The position numbers were made by a program, and so were the translations under genes. The notes below the pieces were generated by a model. It had not been told where the DNA came from, searched no databases, and saw nothing but the letters and a program-made list of their open reading frames with translations. This document shows positions 6,476-13,825 of a DNA stretch of 14,543 nucleotides, piece by piece. Source of the stretch: HyVt-560 sp964577195 (lineage in GTDB: Bacteria > Pseudomonadota > Gammaproteobacteria > UWMA-0217); the NCBI GenBank assembly GCA_964577195.1, contig CAZNYF010000071.1:1-14543 (forward strand). Reading direction: 5' to 3'. Every line of letters starts with the position of its first letter. Within the stretch, counting starts at the first letter, position 1.

Positions 6476-8104
6476 ATGCAACTAGTACCAACCATCGCTT
6501 ATCAAGATCAGGCACCTGGCACTTCCGGGCTGCGTAAATCTGTAAAAACGTTCCGGCAGCCACATTATCTGGAAAACTTCGTGCAATCGATTTTCGAGAG
6601 TATGCCAACCACTAAAGGTGCAAAACTGGTACTTGGTGGCGATGGACGTTTCTACAACGATATTGCCATTCAGACGATCATTAAAATGGCTGAGGCCAAT
6701 CAGTTCAGCGAAGTGATTGTGACGCAAAACGGGATTCTCAGCACCCCCGCTGCCTCGCATTTAATTCGCAAATTTAAAACCGATGGCGGCATTATTTTAT
6801 CCGCCAGCCACAACCCGGGTGGCCCCGATAAAGATTTCGGCATAAAATTTAATACCTCCAATGGTGGCCCCGCAGTAGAACAAGTCACGGACAAAATTTA
6901 TTCGTTTTCAACGAAAATTACCGAATATAAAATCGCTGGGTTTGATGATGTTAACTTAACTCAGACAGGTGATTTAACCGTTGGAGCGATGAAAGTGCGA
7001 ATCCTCGACCCGGCGGAGGACTATCTCGCCTTGATGGAAACCCTGTTTGATTTTGATTTAATTTCCGATTATCTCAGGGAGCAAGGATTCGCGATAGCAT
7101 TCGATGCCATGCACGCAGTCACCGGACCTTACGCCGTTGCCTTATTTGAGCAACGCTTTGGCTGCCCTGCCGGAACGGTGATGCGCGGTGAGCCGTTAAC
7201 TGATTTTGGCGGTGGTCATCCTGACCCTAATCTTGCTCACGCAGAAAAACTTGTCGAGCAACTATTCTCCGAAAACGGGCCATTTTTTGGTGCAGCTTCC
7301 GATGGCGACGGGGACCGAAATATGATTCTCGGCCGCAATATCTTCGTTACACCTAGCGACAGCCTCGCGATTCTCGCTGCCAATGCCAGCATCGCTCCAG
7401 GCTACAAAGACGGCCTCAAGGGTGTCGCACGCTCAATGCCAACCAGCGCCGCCGTAGATCGCGTCGCCGAGCAGCTAGGCATTGAATGCTTCGAAACCCC
7501 TACCGGCTGGAAATTTTTCGGCAACTTGCTTGATGCAGGGAAAATCACCCTCTGTGGTGAAGAAAGCTTCGGCACTGGCTCGGACCACGTGCGCGAAAAA
7601 GATGGCCTCTGGGCGGTACTTTTTTGGCTCAACTTACTTGCCGCCAAAAAACAACCTGTGAATGAAATCGTACAATCTCACTGGCAGAAATTTGGCCGCA
7701 ACGCCTATGTGCGACACGACTACGAAGCAGTCGACAGTGAAGCTGCAAAACAATTAATGAACGCACTGAGCAACAAACTTTCCACACTCAATGGCACCAA
7801 ATTGGGCAACTTACAGGTCGAATACGCTGATGATTTCTCCTATACCGATCCAGTAGATGGTTCAGTGAGCAAACATCAGGGATTGCGTATTATATTCACC
7901 GATGGAAGCCGCATTATCTTCCGTTTATCAGGGACAGGAACGCAAGGTGCGACGCTGCGTGTTTACTTAGAATCGTACACAAGAGACCCAGAAGATTTTT
8001 TAACGGATGCCAATGACTTAGTTGCGCCGCTAGCTGCAATATCAAAAGAAATCGCACGAATAAAACACTACACTGGCAGAGACAAGCCTTCGGTGGTTAC
8101 TTGA
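6476..8104 (+). CDS. pgm: alpha-phosphoglucomutase, PGM1 type
   Basis: Cytosolic enzyme of 542 aa that interconverts glucose-1-phosphate and glucose-6-phosphate, feeding glycogen, UDP-glucose and exopolysaccharide synthesis. Motifs in order: phosphoserine loop SASHNPGG with S111, the DFGIKFNTSNGGPA block, metal loop DGDGDR (276-281), sugar-binding GEESFGTGSDH (361-371) and phosphate-binding RLSGTGTQGA from R483. These match the eukaryotic PGM1 branch rather than E. coli Pgm. The frame opens upstream at GTG 6425, but the ATG at 6476 has AAGGGC ahead and gives the family N-terminus (VPTIAYQDQAPGTSGLRK). It is divergent from DUF1249. Confidence 0.96.
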   Translation: MQLVPTIAYQDQAPGTSGLRKSVKTFRQPHYLENFVQSIFESMPTTKGAKLVLGGDGRFYNDIAIQTIIKMAEANQFSEVIVTQNGILSTPAASHLIRKFKTDGGIILSASHNPGGPDKDFGIKFNTSNGGPAVEQVTDKIYSFSTKITEYKIAGFDDVNLTQTGDLTVGAMKVRILDPAEDYLALMETLFDFDLISDYLREQGFAIAFDAMHAVTGPYAVALFEQRFGCPAGTVMRGEPLTDFGGGHPDPNLAHAEKLVEQLFSENGPFFGAASDGDGDRNMILGRNIFVTPSDSLAILAANASIAPGYKDGLKGVARSMPTSAAVDRVAEQLGIECFETPTGWKFFGNLLDAGKITLCGEESFGTGSDHVREKDGLWAVLFWLNLLAAKKQPVNEIVQSHWQKFGRNAYVRHDYEAVDSEAAKQLMNALSNKLSTLNGTKLGNLQVEYADDFSYTDPVDGSVSKHQGLRIIFTDGSRIIFRLSGTGTQGATLRVYLESYTRDPEDFLTDANDLVAPLAAISKEIARIKHYTGRDKPSVVT

Positions 8105-8154
8105 GATTTCAATCGCTATTAACAGAACAAAATCTATGCCATTCACTTACTCAA

Positions 8155-8200
8155 CGCATCTTCCGCGATTGATGCGCTTCGCAAGCTCAGCACATCCTAC
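8155..8200 (-). repeat. REP-like dispersed repeat, copy 4
   Basis: Reverse-strand copy of the 2369-2415 repeat: CGCGATTGATGCGCTTCG, then CAAGCTCAGCACATCCTAC, with only one or two differences. It lies in the 158-bp spacer between pgm and DUF3754, 51 bp after the pgm stop. The rest of that spacer shows no gene. Confidence 0.85.
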
Positions 8201-8262
8201 ATTTTCCGAGATACCCCCCTTTAGTTCACGCAATTAATTTTCAGCCCACCACTAGCATTAAT

Positions 8263-9564
8263 ATGGATATCCCAAAAGAACCCTTCATCCCCCTCTCTCG
8301 GTTCGCTTTAATCGAACAACTAACCAATCTTGCGGATAATAAGTTTGGCCATGACTACCCCGACTTCCTGCAACACCTGGCTGCGTGGCGACACCAGTAT
8401 TACCGGATAAAACTACAACGCTTCAAAGAGCTGTATCTCCCTTTCAGCCCCGATAGAGATACGTTAAAAGTCCTTGAATATACCCAGGACGAACTTCAAG
8501 CCATGCAAGATGAGTTAATCAATGAACTCTCCGCATTACTCATTCAAGCCAATTATTCACGCCTGACTGTGCAAGATATTGAAACTATATTCGCCGCAAA
8601 ATCTGCCTATGGCCTGGAATTAAAAGTGGATCTAAGCGAATTTGAGCAAGTGCTTTTATTCTCGCGCGGCTCCGCAATTGAGCAACATGAGCGACGTACC
8701 CTAAAAAGCCTTTTCCTGAAAAAAGAAAGCTACGAGGTACCTGTTTTTCAGCGACTATTCTTACTGCTCAAGCTCAAACCGGAAGCGACCAGAATCAAAG
8801 AAATTATAGCTCAGAACGATGTTACAGAAGCCAAAGCAGAAAAGTTGCTGAAGAAATATCGAGACATGCTCCCGGATAAAATTTCTGACGATTTCATTTA
8901 CCTGAAAACATTTAAACAAATTCCGCAAATAGACCTGGAAATGCTCTTCCCCAATACCCAGGTCAAACTCAAAATTTTCGATAAAATCAAGCTCGGCGTA
9001 ACTGCAGGTGGTGGCACAGTCGGAAGTGTCGTCGGCGCTGTGACTAAACTGGCGGCTGCCGCAAACCCGCTCGTGGCGGGTGGGATTTTGCTTGGTTTAA
9101 TTGGTGTCATTTTTAGACAGGTGAAAAAATTCTTCACCCAGAGAAATAAATACATGATGGTGCTGGCGCAAAAGCTCTATTTCCATAACCTCGCCAATAA
9201 CCGCGGCGTATTAACGCTAATGACCGACCGCGCTGAAGAAGAAGAAATAAAAGAAAGTTTTTTGCTCTATCATTTTTTAGCCCATGAAACCGACCCACAA
9301 TTACCGGAAGCCATTAAAGCCAACATCGAAAAATACATTGAAAACGAATTTGGCGCACGCATTAATTTTGACATTGAAAACCCAATGAAAGCATTGCGCG
9401 AAGATGGCTTACTGATTCAAAATACTGACAACCGCATCATCGCAATCCCTCCAGCAGAGGCTTTAAGGAAAGTAGAGATTTTGTGGAGAGCCTCTCTAGC
9501 GGGGCTTACACCAAGCGAAAAAACTACATCAACTACGGGCACTAACGCTCAAAAGGTCGCGTAA
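8263..9564 (+). CDS. DUF3754/TMEM143-like membrane protein
   Basis: 433 aa, recognised as the DUF3754 (TMEM143-like) family by the block LYLPFSPDRDTL (58-69), followed by LLIQANYSRLTVQDIE and the VDLSEFEQVLLFSRG segment (122-136). A glycine/alanine-rich hydrophobic stretch at about 244-285 (GGGTVGSVVGAV, then NPLVAGGILLGLIGVIF) makes one or two membrane spans, followed by basic VKKFFTQRNK. The human relative is mitochondrial; bacterial function is unknown. No signal peptide and no Shine-Dalgarno are seen before the ATG. It stands alone between a REP copy and the toxin-antitoxin pair. Confidence 0.82.
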   Translation: MDIPKEPFIPLSRFALIEQLTNLADNKFGHDYPDFLQHLAAWRHQYYRIKLQRFKELYLPFSPDRDTLKVLEYTQDELQAMQDELINELSALLIQANYSRLTVQDIETIFAAKSAYGLELKVDLSEFEQVLLFSRGSAIEQHERRTLKSLFLKKESYEVPVFQRLFLLLKLKPEATRIKEIIAQNDVTEAKAEKLLKKYRDMLPDKISDDFIYLKTFKQIPQIDLEMLFPNTQVKLKIFDKIKLGVTAGGGTVGSVVGAVTKLAAAANPLVAGGILLGLIGVIFRQVKKFFTQRNKYMMVLAQKLYFHNLANNRGVLTLMTDRAEEEEIKESFLLYHFLAHETDPQLPEAIKANIEKYIENEFGARINFDIENPMKALREDGLLIQNTDNRIIAIPPAEALRKVEILWRASLAGLTPSEKTTSTTGTNAQKVA

Positions 9565-9568
9565 TTTT

Positions 9569-9602
9569 AATTGGCTGGTTATTCGTAAATCCTGCCAATT
9601 TT
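9569..9602 (+). terminator. possible terminator after DUF3754
   Basis: AATTGGCTGG (9569-9578) pairs with CCTGCCAATT (9591-9600), with one T-T mismatch and a 12-nt loop, followed by a short T4 run (9599-9602). It starts 4 bp after the stop codon. The weak T-run keeps confidence modest. Confidence 0.45.
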
Positions 9603-9609
9603 GCCATAG

Positions 9610-9654
9610 TTGAACACGAAGGTGTATAGGGGTACTATATTGGTGTACTTACAC
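9610..9654 (+). promoter_or_regulatory. promoter/operator region of the vapBC pair
   Basis: -35 TTGAAC (9610-9615), a 17-bp spacer and -10 TACTAT (9633-9638); start expected near 9645. GGTGTA occurs at 9621-9626 and again at 9642-9647, 21 bp (two helical turns) apart, and TACAC (9650-9654) inverts it. These repeats overlap the core promoter and are a reasonable operator for the antitoxin; that role is inferred. Confidence 0.55.
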
Positions 9655-9665
9655 ACACGTAACAG

Positions 9666-9911
9666 ATGATGCGTACCAACATAGTGCTTAACACCAAATT
9701 GACCGATGAAGCGTTCTCGCTAACCGGGCTTAAGACAAAGCGCGAGCTAGTTAATTTTGCGCTTGAGGAGTTGGTTAGCGCAAAGAAACCATCAACAAAA
9801 CAGAACCTATGCAGCGCATTTGAAGCATTACATGAGCTAAGACTTAATGCTGACCCATTCCCCACTATCGAGCGCAAGAATCGCCCTAACCCCTTCGCAG
9901 ATCAGTTGTAA
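9666..9911 (+). CDS. vapB: VapB-type antitoxin
   Basis: 81-aa protein (80 if the second ATG at 9669 is used, giving the usual family start MRTN). The N-terminal MRTNIVLNTKLTDEAFSLTG, then LKTKRELVNFALEELV, matches VapB/DUF2191-type antitoxins that bind DNA and neutralise a PIN toxin. The C-terminal part (FEALHELRLNADPFPTIERK) would wrap the toxin. The next gene starts 2 nt after its stop. It probably represses its own promoter together with the toxin. Confidence 0.85.
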   Translation: MMRTNIVLNTKLTDEAFSLTGLKTKRELVNFALEELVSAKKPSTKQNLCSAFEALHELRLNADPFPTIERKNRPNPFADQL

Positions 9912-9913
9912 TC

Positions 9914-10309
9914 ATGCTGTGTGATACCAACATCATCAGCGAACTCGCACGCCCGCAGCCAAACCCGGGGCTTTGGAGCTGGGCAAGCCAGCATCAAAAT
10001 ATCCACCTGAGCACGGTGACGATTGATGAGCTGTATTTCGGACTATCCTGGAAACCTAATCCTAGAATTCGTCTTTGGCTAGATAATTTCCTTACCGATT
10101 TTTGTACCCTTTTACCCGTCACTGACAAAGTGGCTCGATTCTCCGGCGAAATACGCGGCAACCTGCAAGCACAAGGACAAACACGCACGCAAGCAGATAT
10201 GTTGATTGCAGCAACCGCAGTCATTCATGAGTTAACGTTGGTCACTCGAAACACTAAAGACTTTGAGTCTTGTGGAATCTCTTTGCTGAACCCCTTTACT
10301 CGAACCTAG
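9914..10309 (+). CDS. vapC: PIN-domain ribonuclease toxin (VapC/FitB type)
   Basis: 131-aa PIN-domain nuclease. The acidic metal-binding residues are D4 (MLCDTNIISE), E39 (TIDELYFGL), D95 (TQADMLIAA) and D116 (NTKDFESCGI), in the usual order. VapC toxins cut tRNA or rRNA when the antitoxin is lost; the target here is unknown. It is 2 nt after vapB. The stop codon TAG (10307-10309) and the last threonine codon lie inside the terminal repeat of the palindromic element at 10303-10469, so the element supplies the 3' end of the gene. Confidence 0.9.
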   Translation: MLCDTNIISELARPQPNPGLWSWASQHQNIHLSTVTIDELYFGLSWKPNPRIRLWLDNFLTDFCTLLPVTDKVARFSGEIRGNLQAQGQTRTQADMLIAATAVIHELTLVTRNTKDFESCGISLLNPFTRT

Positions 10310-10469
10310 AAAAATCACTTGGATCACGCCAGTCCACGCAAGCCCTTGGCGCACCTAGTAAAACAGGAAAATCTCTTATCACCAATCAGGTGACGACGAG
10401 TTTTCCTGTTTCACCATGCACACCAATTGCCTACGCATCTTTGCCGCGCCCAAGTGATTTTTCTAGGTT
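10303..10469 (+). repeat. 167-bp palindromic element, copy A
   Basis: Perfect 20-bp terminal inverted repeats: 10303-10322 (AACCTAGAAAAATCA then CTTGG) and 10450-10469. At the centre, AAACAGGAAAA (10361-10371) pairs with TTTTCCTGTTT (10401-10411), capped by TCACC (10379-10383) and GGTGA (10389-10393) around a 5-nt loop. The regions between are partly self-complementary, so the whole element can fold as one long interrupted hairpin. It matches the reverse complement of 13147-13314 at about 134 of 168 aligned positions (counted by hand). There is no convincing long ORF inside. The spacer from its right end to the next gene (10470-10560) shows no clear feature. Confidence 0.88.
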
Positions 10470-10560
10470 GAAGGCAGCTCTTGATTGAGTCCGAAACCGC
10501 CGCAAGGTAACATCCAGCAACACCATATTAGAACCCAATCTAAACCCAAAGGCTCACCGC

Positions 10561-12045
10561 ATGACAGCTACACCGGACAACGGCATCCTCATAGGCAAAG
10601 GCGAAGACAAAGTCTTCCTCAATCCTCGCTACGCGAATCGACATGGCTTGATCGCTGGTGCAACCGGCACGGGTAAAACGGTTTCATTGCAAGTACTGGC
10701 GGAAGGGTTTTCCAAACTCGGGGTACCGGTCTTTATGGCCGATGTAAAAGGCGATCTTGCCGGTATTAGCCAACCGGGATCACCGCATAAAAAGATTGAT
10801 GAACGCATCGAGAAAATCGGTATTGACGATTACGCTTTTGAGGGCTTCCCCACCGTGCTATGGGATTTACTCGGCGAGCAGGGTCATCCGATACGCGCGA
10901 CCATTGCCGACATGGGGCCGTTGCTGCTGGCACGGCTACTCGATTTAAATGAAACTCAAGAAGGCGTACTGAATATTGCATTTCGCTTTGCGGATGATGA
11001 AGGATTGCTAATGCTGGATCTGCCCGATCTACGCACCACGCTGAAACATATCGCTGAGCACCGCAAAGAATTCCAGAACGAATACGGCAACGTCAGCTCC
11101 GCGTCTGTAGGCGCGATTCAACGCCGCTTGCTGGTGCTGGAAGAACAAGGTGCGGACAAGTTTTTTGGCGAACCAGCGCTGGATCTTTGGGATTTTATGC
11201 GCAGTGGCAATAAAGGTTATGGACAAATAAATATCCTGGCCGCTGATCAATTAATGCTGTCACCACGGCTCTATGCAACCTTCCTGCTTTGGTTAATGTC
11301 TGAATTATTCGAGAACCTGCCAGAAGTCGGTGATCTCGATAAACCACGGCTGGTATTCTTTTTTGATGAAGCGCATTTATTGTTTGAAGATGCGCCCAAA
11401 GCACTCATCACTAAAGTAGAGCAAGTGGTTAAATTAATTCGCTCTAAAGGTGTTGGTATTTATTTTGTCACACAAAACCCGCTGGATATCCCCGATGATG
11501 TGCTTGGACAATTGGGCAATCGTATCCAGCACGCATTGCGCGCATTTACGCCACGCGATCAACGTGCAGTTAAAGCGGCAGCAGATACTTTTCGCACCAA
11601 TCCAAAACTCGACACCAGAGAAACCATTACTAACCTGGGCATCGGTGAAGCACTGGTCTCCGTATTAGAAGAAGGTGGCGCACCCAGCATCGTCCAACGT
11701 ACGCTAGTCCGCCCCCCAACCTCGCGCATTGGCCCCGCCAGTGATACAGAGCGCAGCGAATTATTAAGAAAAAGCCCACTCGCTGGACGCTACGATCAAC
11801 TGATAGACAGAGAGTCCGCCCACGAAATTTTAAAAAAACGTGCAGACCAAGCCGCTGCAGAAGCGGAAGAAGCCGAAAAAGAAATGGCGGAAGAGAAAAA
11901 GCGCCAGCGCAGCACAAGCGGTAAAGGCAGACGCCGCCAAAGCGTCGGCGAAGCAATGGCAAAAAGTGTTGCCAGAGCCATCGGCAGCCAGCTAGGACGG
12001 AAAGTTATCAGAGGGATTTTAGGCTCAATCTTTAGAGGCCGATAA
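10561..12045 (+). CDS. DUF853 HerA-like P-loop ATPase (YjgR family)
   Basis: 494 aa, HerA/FtsK-like ATPase related to E. coli YjgR; cellular role unknown. Walker A GATGTGKT at 33-40, the MADVKGDLAGI block at 59-69, Walker B RLVFFFDEAH at 263-272 (D269, E270), the QNP sensor at 305-307 (FVTQNPLDIP) and a GNRIQHALRAFTPRDQ segment with a likely arginine finger at R321. The C-terminus is a coiled coil rich in Ala/Glu/Lys (about 425-448) followed by a basic stretch, perhaps for nucleic-acid or membrane contact. The ATG has AAAGG 8 nt upstream. Length is like E. coli YjgR (500 aa). The DUF815 gene follows by 21 nt. Confidence 0.92.
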   Translation: MTATPDNGILIGKGEDKVFLNPRYANRHGLIAGATGTGKTVSLQVLAEGFSKLGVPVFMADVKGDLAGISQPGSPHKKIDERIEKIGIDDYAFEGFPTVLWDLLGEQGHPIRATIADMGPLLLARLLDLNETQEGVLNIAFRFADDEGLLMLDLPDLRTTLKHIAEHRKEFQNEYGNVSSASVGAIQRRLLVLEEQGADKFFGEPALDLWDFMRSGNKGYGQINILAADQLMLSPRLYATFLLWLMSELFENLPEVGDLDKPRLVFFFDEAHLLFEDAPKALITKVEQVVKLIRSKGVGIYFVTQNPLDIPDDVLGQLGNRIQHALRAFTPRDQRAVKAAADTFRTNPKLDTRETITNLGIGEALVSVLEEGGAPSIVQRTLVRPPTSRIGPASDTERSELLRKSPLAGRYDQLIDRESAHEILKKRADQAAAEAEEAEKEMAEEKKRQRSTSGKGRRRQSVGEAMAKSVARAIGSQLGRKVIRGILGSIFRGR

Positions 12046-12066
12046 AATGTGTTTAGAGCAGCAACA

Positions 12067-12921
12067 ATGATTGACCCACGCATAAGTACCTTGCTCGACC
12101 GCCTCGAATCCCTTCTGGATCGTGGCGAACGCCTGCTGCCAAAGCACCATAAAACAAACTGGAACGCCCTCGCCTACCGCTGGCGAGCCGAAGGCTATCT
12201 GCAATCTATCGAACACGTCGACGGCATTCATCCCCAAGACCTGCTCAACATAGACCGTCAAAAAAAAGCGCTACTCACCAACACCGTAAAGTTTCTTTCC
12301 GATCTACCCGCTAATCACGCACTACTTTGGGGATCACGAGGTACCGGAAAATCATCACTCATTAAATCCCTTCTACAAGAATTTGCCGAAGATGGATTAC
12401 GCTTGATCGAGGTTGATAAAAAAGATCTCGTTAACCTGAGCGATATCATCCAACCACTTTACGAACGAGGCGAAAAATACATTTTATTTTCCGATGATCT
12501 CTCCTTCGAAGCAGATGATCCCAGCTATAAGTCACTCAAAGCGACCCTGGATGGCTCCATCGAAAAAACACCCGGCAATGTTTTAATTTATGCAACCTCA
12601 AACCGCCGCCATCTAATGCCCGAGAGCATGCGGGATAATTACGACTCAAAGCTGGTCGATGGAGAGCTGCACCACAACGACGCCGTAGAAGAAAAAATAT
12701 CCCTATCAGAAAGATTCGGGCTATGGCTATCATTCCATCCCTTCACCCAGGAGCAGTATTTGGATATTGTTAACCACTGGCTAAAACAAGCACAAATCAA
12801 ACCTGACAACGAAAAAATCCTCCACGAAGAAGCCTTAAAATTCGCCCTCTATCGAGGCTCCCGCAGCGGCCGGGTAGCAAAACAGTTTATCAACCACTGG
12901 GTAGGTACAAACGGCCTTTAA
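12067..12921 (+). CDS. DUF815 AAA+ family ATPase (COG2607-like)
   Basis: 284 aa from the ATG at 12067; an in-frame GTG at 12049 would add MFRAAT, but the ATG has AGAGCAG upstream and gives the more usual start MIDPRIS. Walker A GSRGTGKS at 89-96, Walker B YILFSDDLSF at 138-147 (D143, D144), sensor-1 YATSNRRHL at about 175-183 with N179, and the end YRGSRSGRVAKQFINHW are typical of DUF815, an AAA+ family of unknown function. It overlaps or closely follows the HerA-like gene, so the pair is probably one operon. Confidence 0.9.
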   Translation: MIDPRISTLLDRLESLLDRGERLLPKHHKTNWNALAYRWRAEGYLQSIEHVDGIHPQDLLNIDRQKKALLTNTVKFLSDLPANHALLWGSRGTGKSSLIKSLLQEFAEDGLRLIEVDKKDLVNLSDIIQPLYERGEKYILFSDDLSFEADDPSYKSLKATLDGSIEKTPGNVLIYATSNRRHLMPESMRDNYDSKLVDGELHHNDAVEEKISLSERFGLWLSFHPFTQEQYLDIVNHWLKQAQIKPDNEKILHEEALKFALYRGSRSGRVAKQFINHWVGTNGL

Positions 12922-13146
12922 ACGAAATAGCAAAACCATTCTTTTCTAGAAAATATCTGCTCCATTTCTCTTTCATGGAGTTCGTCATCAAGAAAACTAT
13001 AGACAGATTGTCTCATTTGCTTTCCACTGAGGAAATTGTTCTCGCTGTATTGGTAAAAGTCTCATTTTTTTAAAAAAAATATTTGAGTAAACCAGCCACT
13101 TCATCAGAGTAGAGCGAAATCCCTAGCGTACAAAACGGTTGAGTTG
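12922..13146. other. AT-rich gene-poor spacer
   Basis: No gene that I can support. Contents: palindrome TTTTCTAGAAAA (about 12942-12953), a T7A8 tract near 13065-13082, and an antisense frame (12918-13016, minus) beginning MRQSVYSFLDDELHER, only 32 codons, which may be a gene remnant or chance. With element copy B, this makes a gene-free stretch of about 400 bp between DUF815 and DUF4188. Confidence 0.5.
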
Positions 13147-13314
13147 AACCTAGAAAAATCAGTTGAGTACCGAAAAGACACGTAAACCATTGGCGTGCAT
13201 GGTGGAACAGAAAAACTTCGTAGTCACCTTGCTGGTGATGAGAGCTTTTTCTGTTTCGCCAAGTGCGTCAATGGATTGCGTGGACTTCGGTGATTCAACT
13301 GATTTTTCTAGGTT
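13147..13314 (-). repeat. 168-bp palindromic element, copy B (inverted to copy A)
   Basis: Perfect 20-bp terminal inverted repeats: 13147-13166 (AACCTAGAAAAATCA then GTTGA) and 13295-13314. The central stem AACAGAAAAA (13206-13215) pairs with TTTTTCTGTT (13246-13255), capped by TCACC (13224-13228) and GGTGA (13234-13238) around a 5-nt loop. Aligned best as reverse complement with 10303-10469. Stem differences from copy A are paired (C/G to G/C and G/C to A/T in the outer stem, G/C to A/T in the inner one). In addition GTGATTCAAC (13290-13299) inverts to GTTGAATCAC (13312-13321), which includes 7 flanking bases. Confidence 0.88.
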
Positions 13315-13323
13315 GAATCACTG

Positions 13324-13803
13324 CTATGTGTTTTTCAGGTTAATTCTATTATTAGCGGTTTTATACTTGCCTACAGCAGGGACGCAGTTCATAGCTTTGG
13401 CCAAACCAAACTTTGGCATATTATTATAGACGGACTCAAACGCTCCGGGTGTTACTAAGTATGTTTCATGCCAAATCCCTACATCTCCGTTATTGCTAAT
13501 ATTCCTATTAAACGCAGCCCATGCAGGCAAATGATTTGATGCCTTGCTTTTAGCATAGGTCTCTAAATGCTCGAATGATTTCCAGTATTGAACCATTATT
13601 GTTGTTCTACCAAACCATTGCTCATGACTAATAAAACCAATATCTGGGTTTTGATATAACTCATTTATCATTTTTGGCATTGCCTGAACAACTGGCAGCC
13701 ACTTATGAATTTTCCATAATTTATTAATTCTCATTCCGATCAAAAATACAACAAACTCTTTATTGGTTTCTGCTGTCATTCGTTCTTTAATAATTTGTGC
13801 CAT
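13324..13803 (-). CDS. DUF4188 family protein
   Basis: 159 aa, recognised as DUF4188 by VVFLIGMRINKLWKIHKWLP, HEQWFGRTTIMVQYWKSFEHLE, HLPAWAAFNR and GIWHETYLV followed by VYNNMPKFGL. The fold is probably a dimeric alpha/beta barrel like small monooxygenases or haem-binding enzymes; no activity is established to my knowledge. The Shine-Dalgarno AAAGG sits 10-11 nt before the ATG. It is AT-rich: 63 of 180 bases are G/C in 13501-13680, against 96 of 180 in 10561-10740. The stop lies 9 bp from palindromic copy B, and an attC-like sequence lies just upstream, so horizontal arrival is plausible. Confidence 0.85.
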   Translation of the reverse strand: MAQIIKERMTAETNKEFVVFLIGMRINKLWKIHKWLPVVQAMPKMINELYQNPDIGFISHEQWFGRTTIMVQYWKSFEHLETYAKSKASNHLPAWAAFNRNISNNGDVGIWHETYLVTPGAFESVYNNMPKFGLAKAMNCVPAVGKYKTANNRINLKNT

Positions 13804-13825
13804 ATTTATTTAACCTTTTTCTTAC

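Noticed and set aside
10411..10457. A 13-codon frame (MHTNCLRIF in copy A, MHANGLRVF in copy B) inside the palindromic elements
   Set aside because: Differences fall at all codon positions rather than mainly the third, and the stretch is explained by arm symmetry; there is no ribosome binding site.
10303..10469. The palindromic elements as integron attC sites
   Set aside because: One end of copy B fits RYYYAAC/GTTRRRY, but copy A does not, the elements are 167/168 bp with perfect 20-bp ends, and no L-box arrangement is visible.
10270..10488. 72-codon plus-strand ORF across the vapC end and copy A
   Set aside because: Overlaps vapC in another frame and reads through the palindrome; no start signal.
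10303..13314. CRISPR array or insertion sequence
   Set aside because: Only two inverted copies with no regular spacing, and no transposase or cas gene in the window.
13163..13429. 88-codon plus-strand ORF over copy B and the DUF4188 3' end
   Set aside because: It is a chance frame crossing a repeat and lying antisense to a recognised gene.
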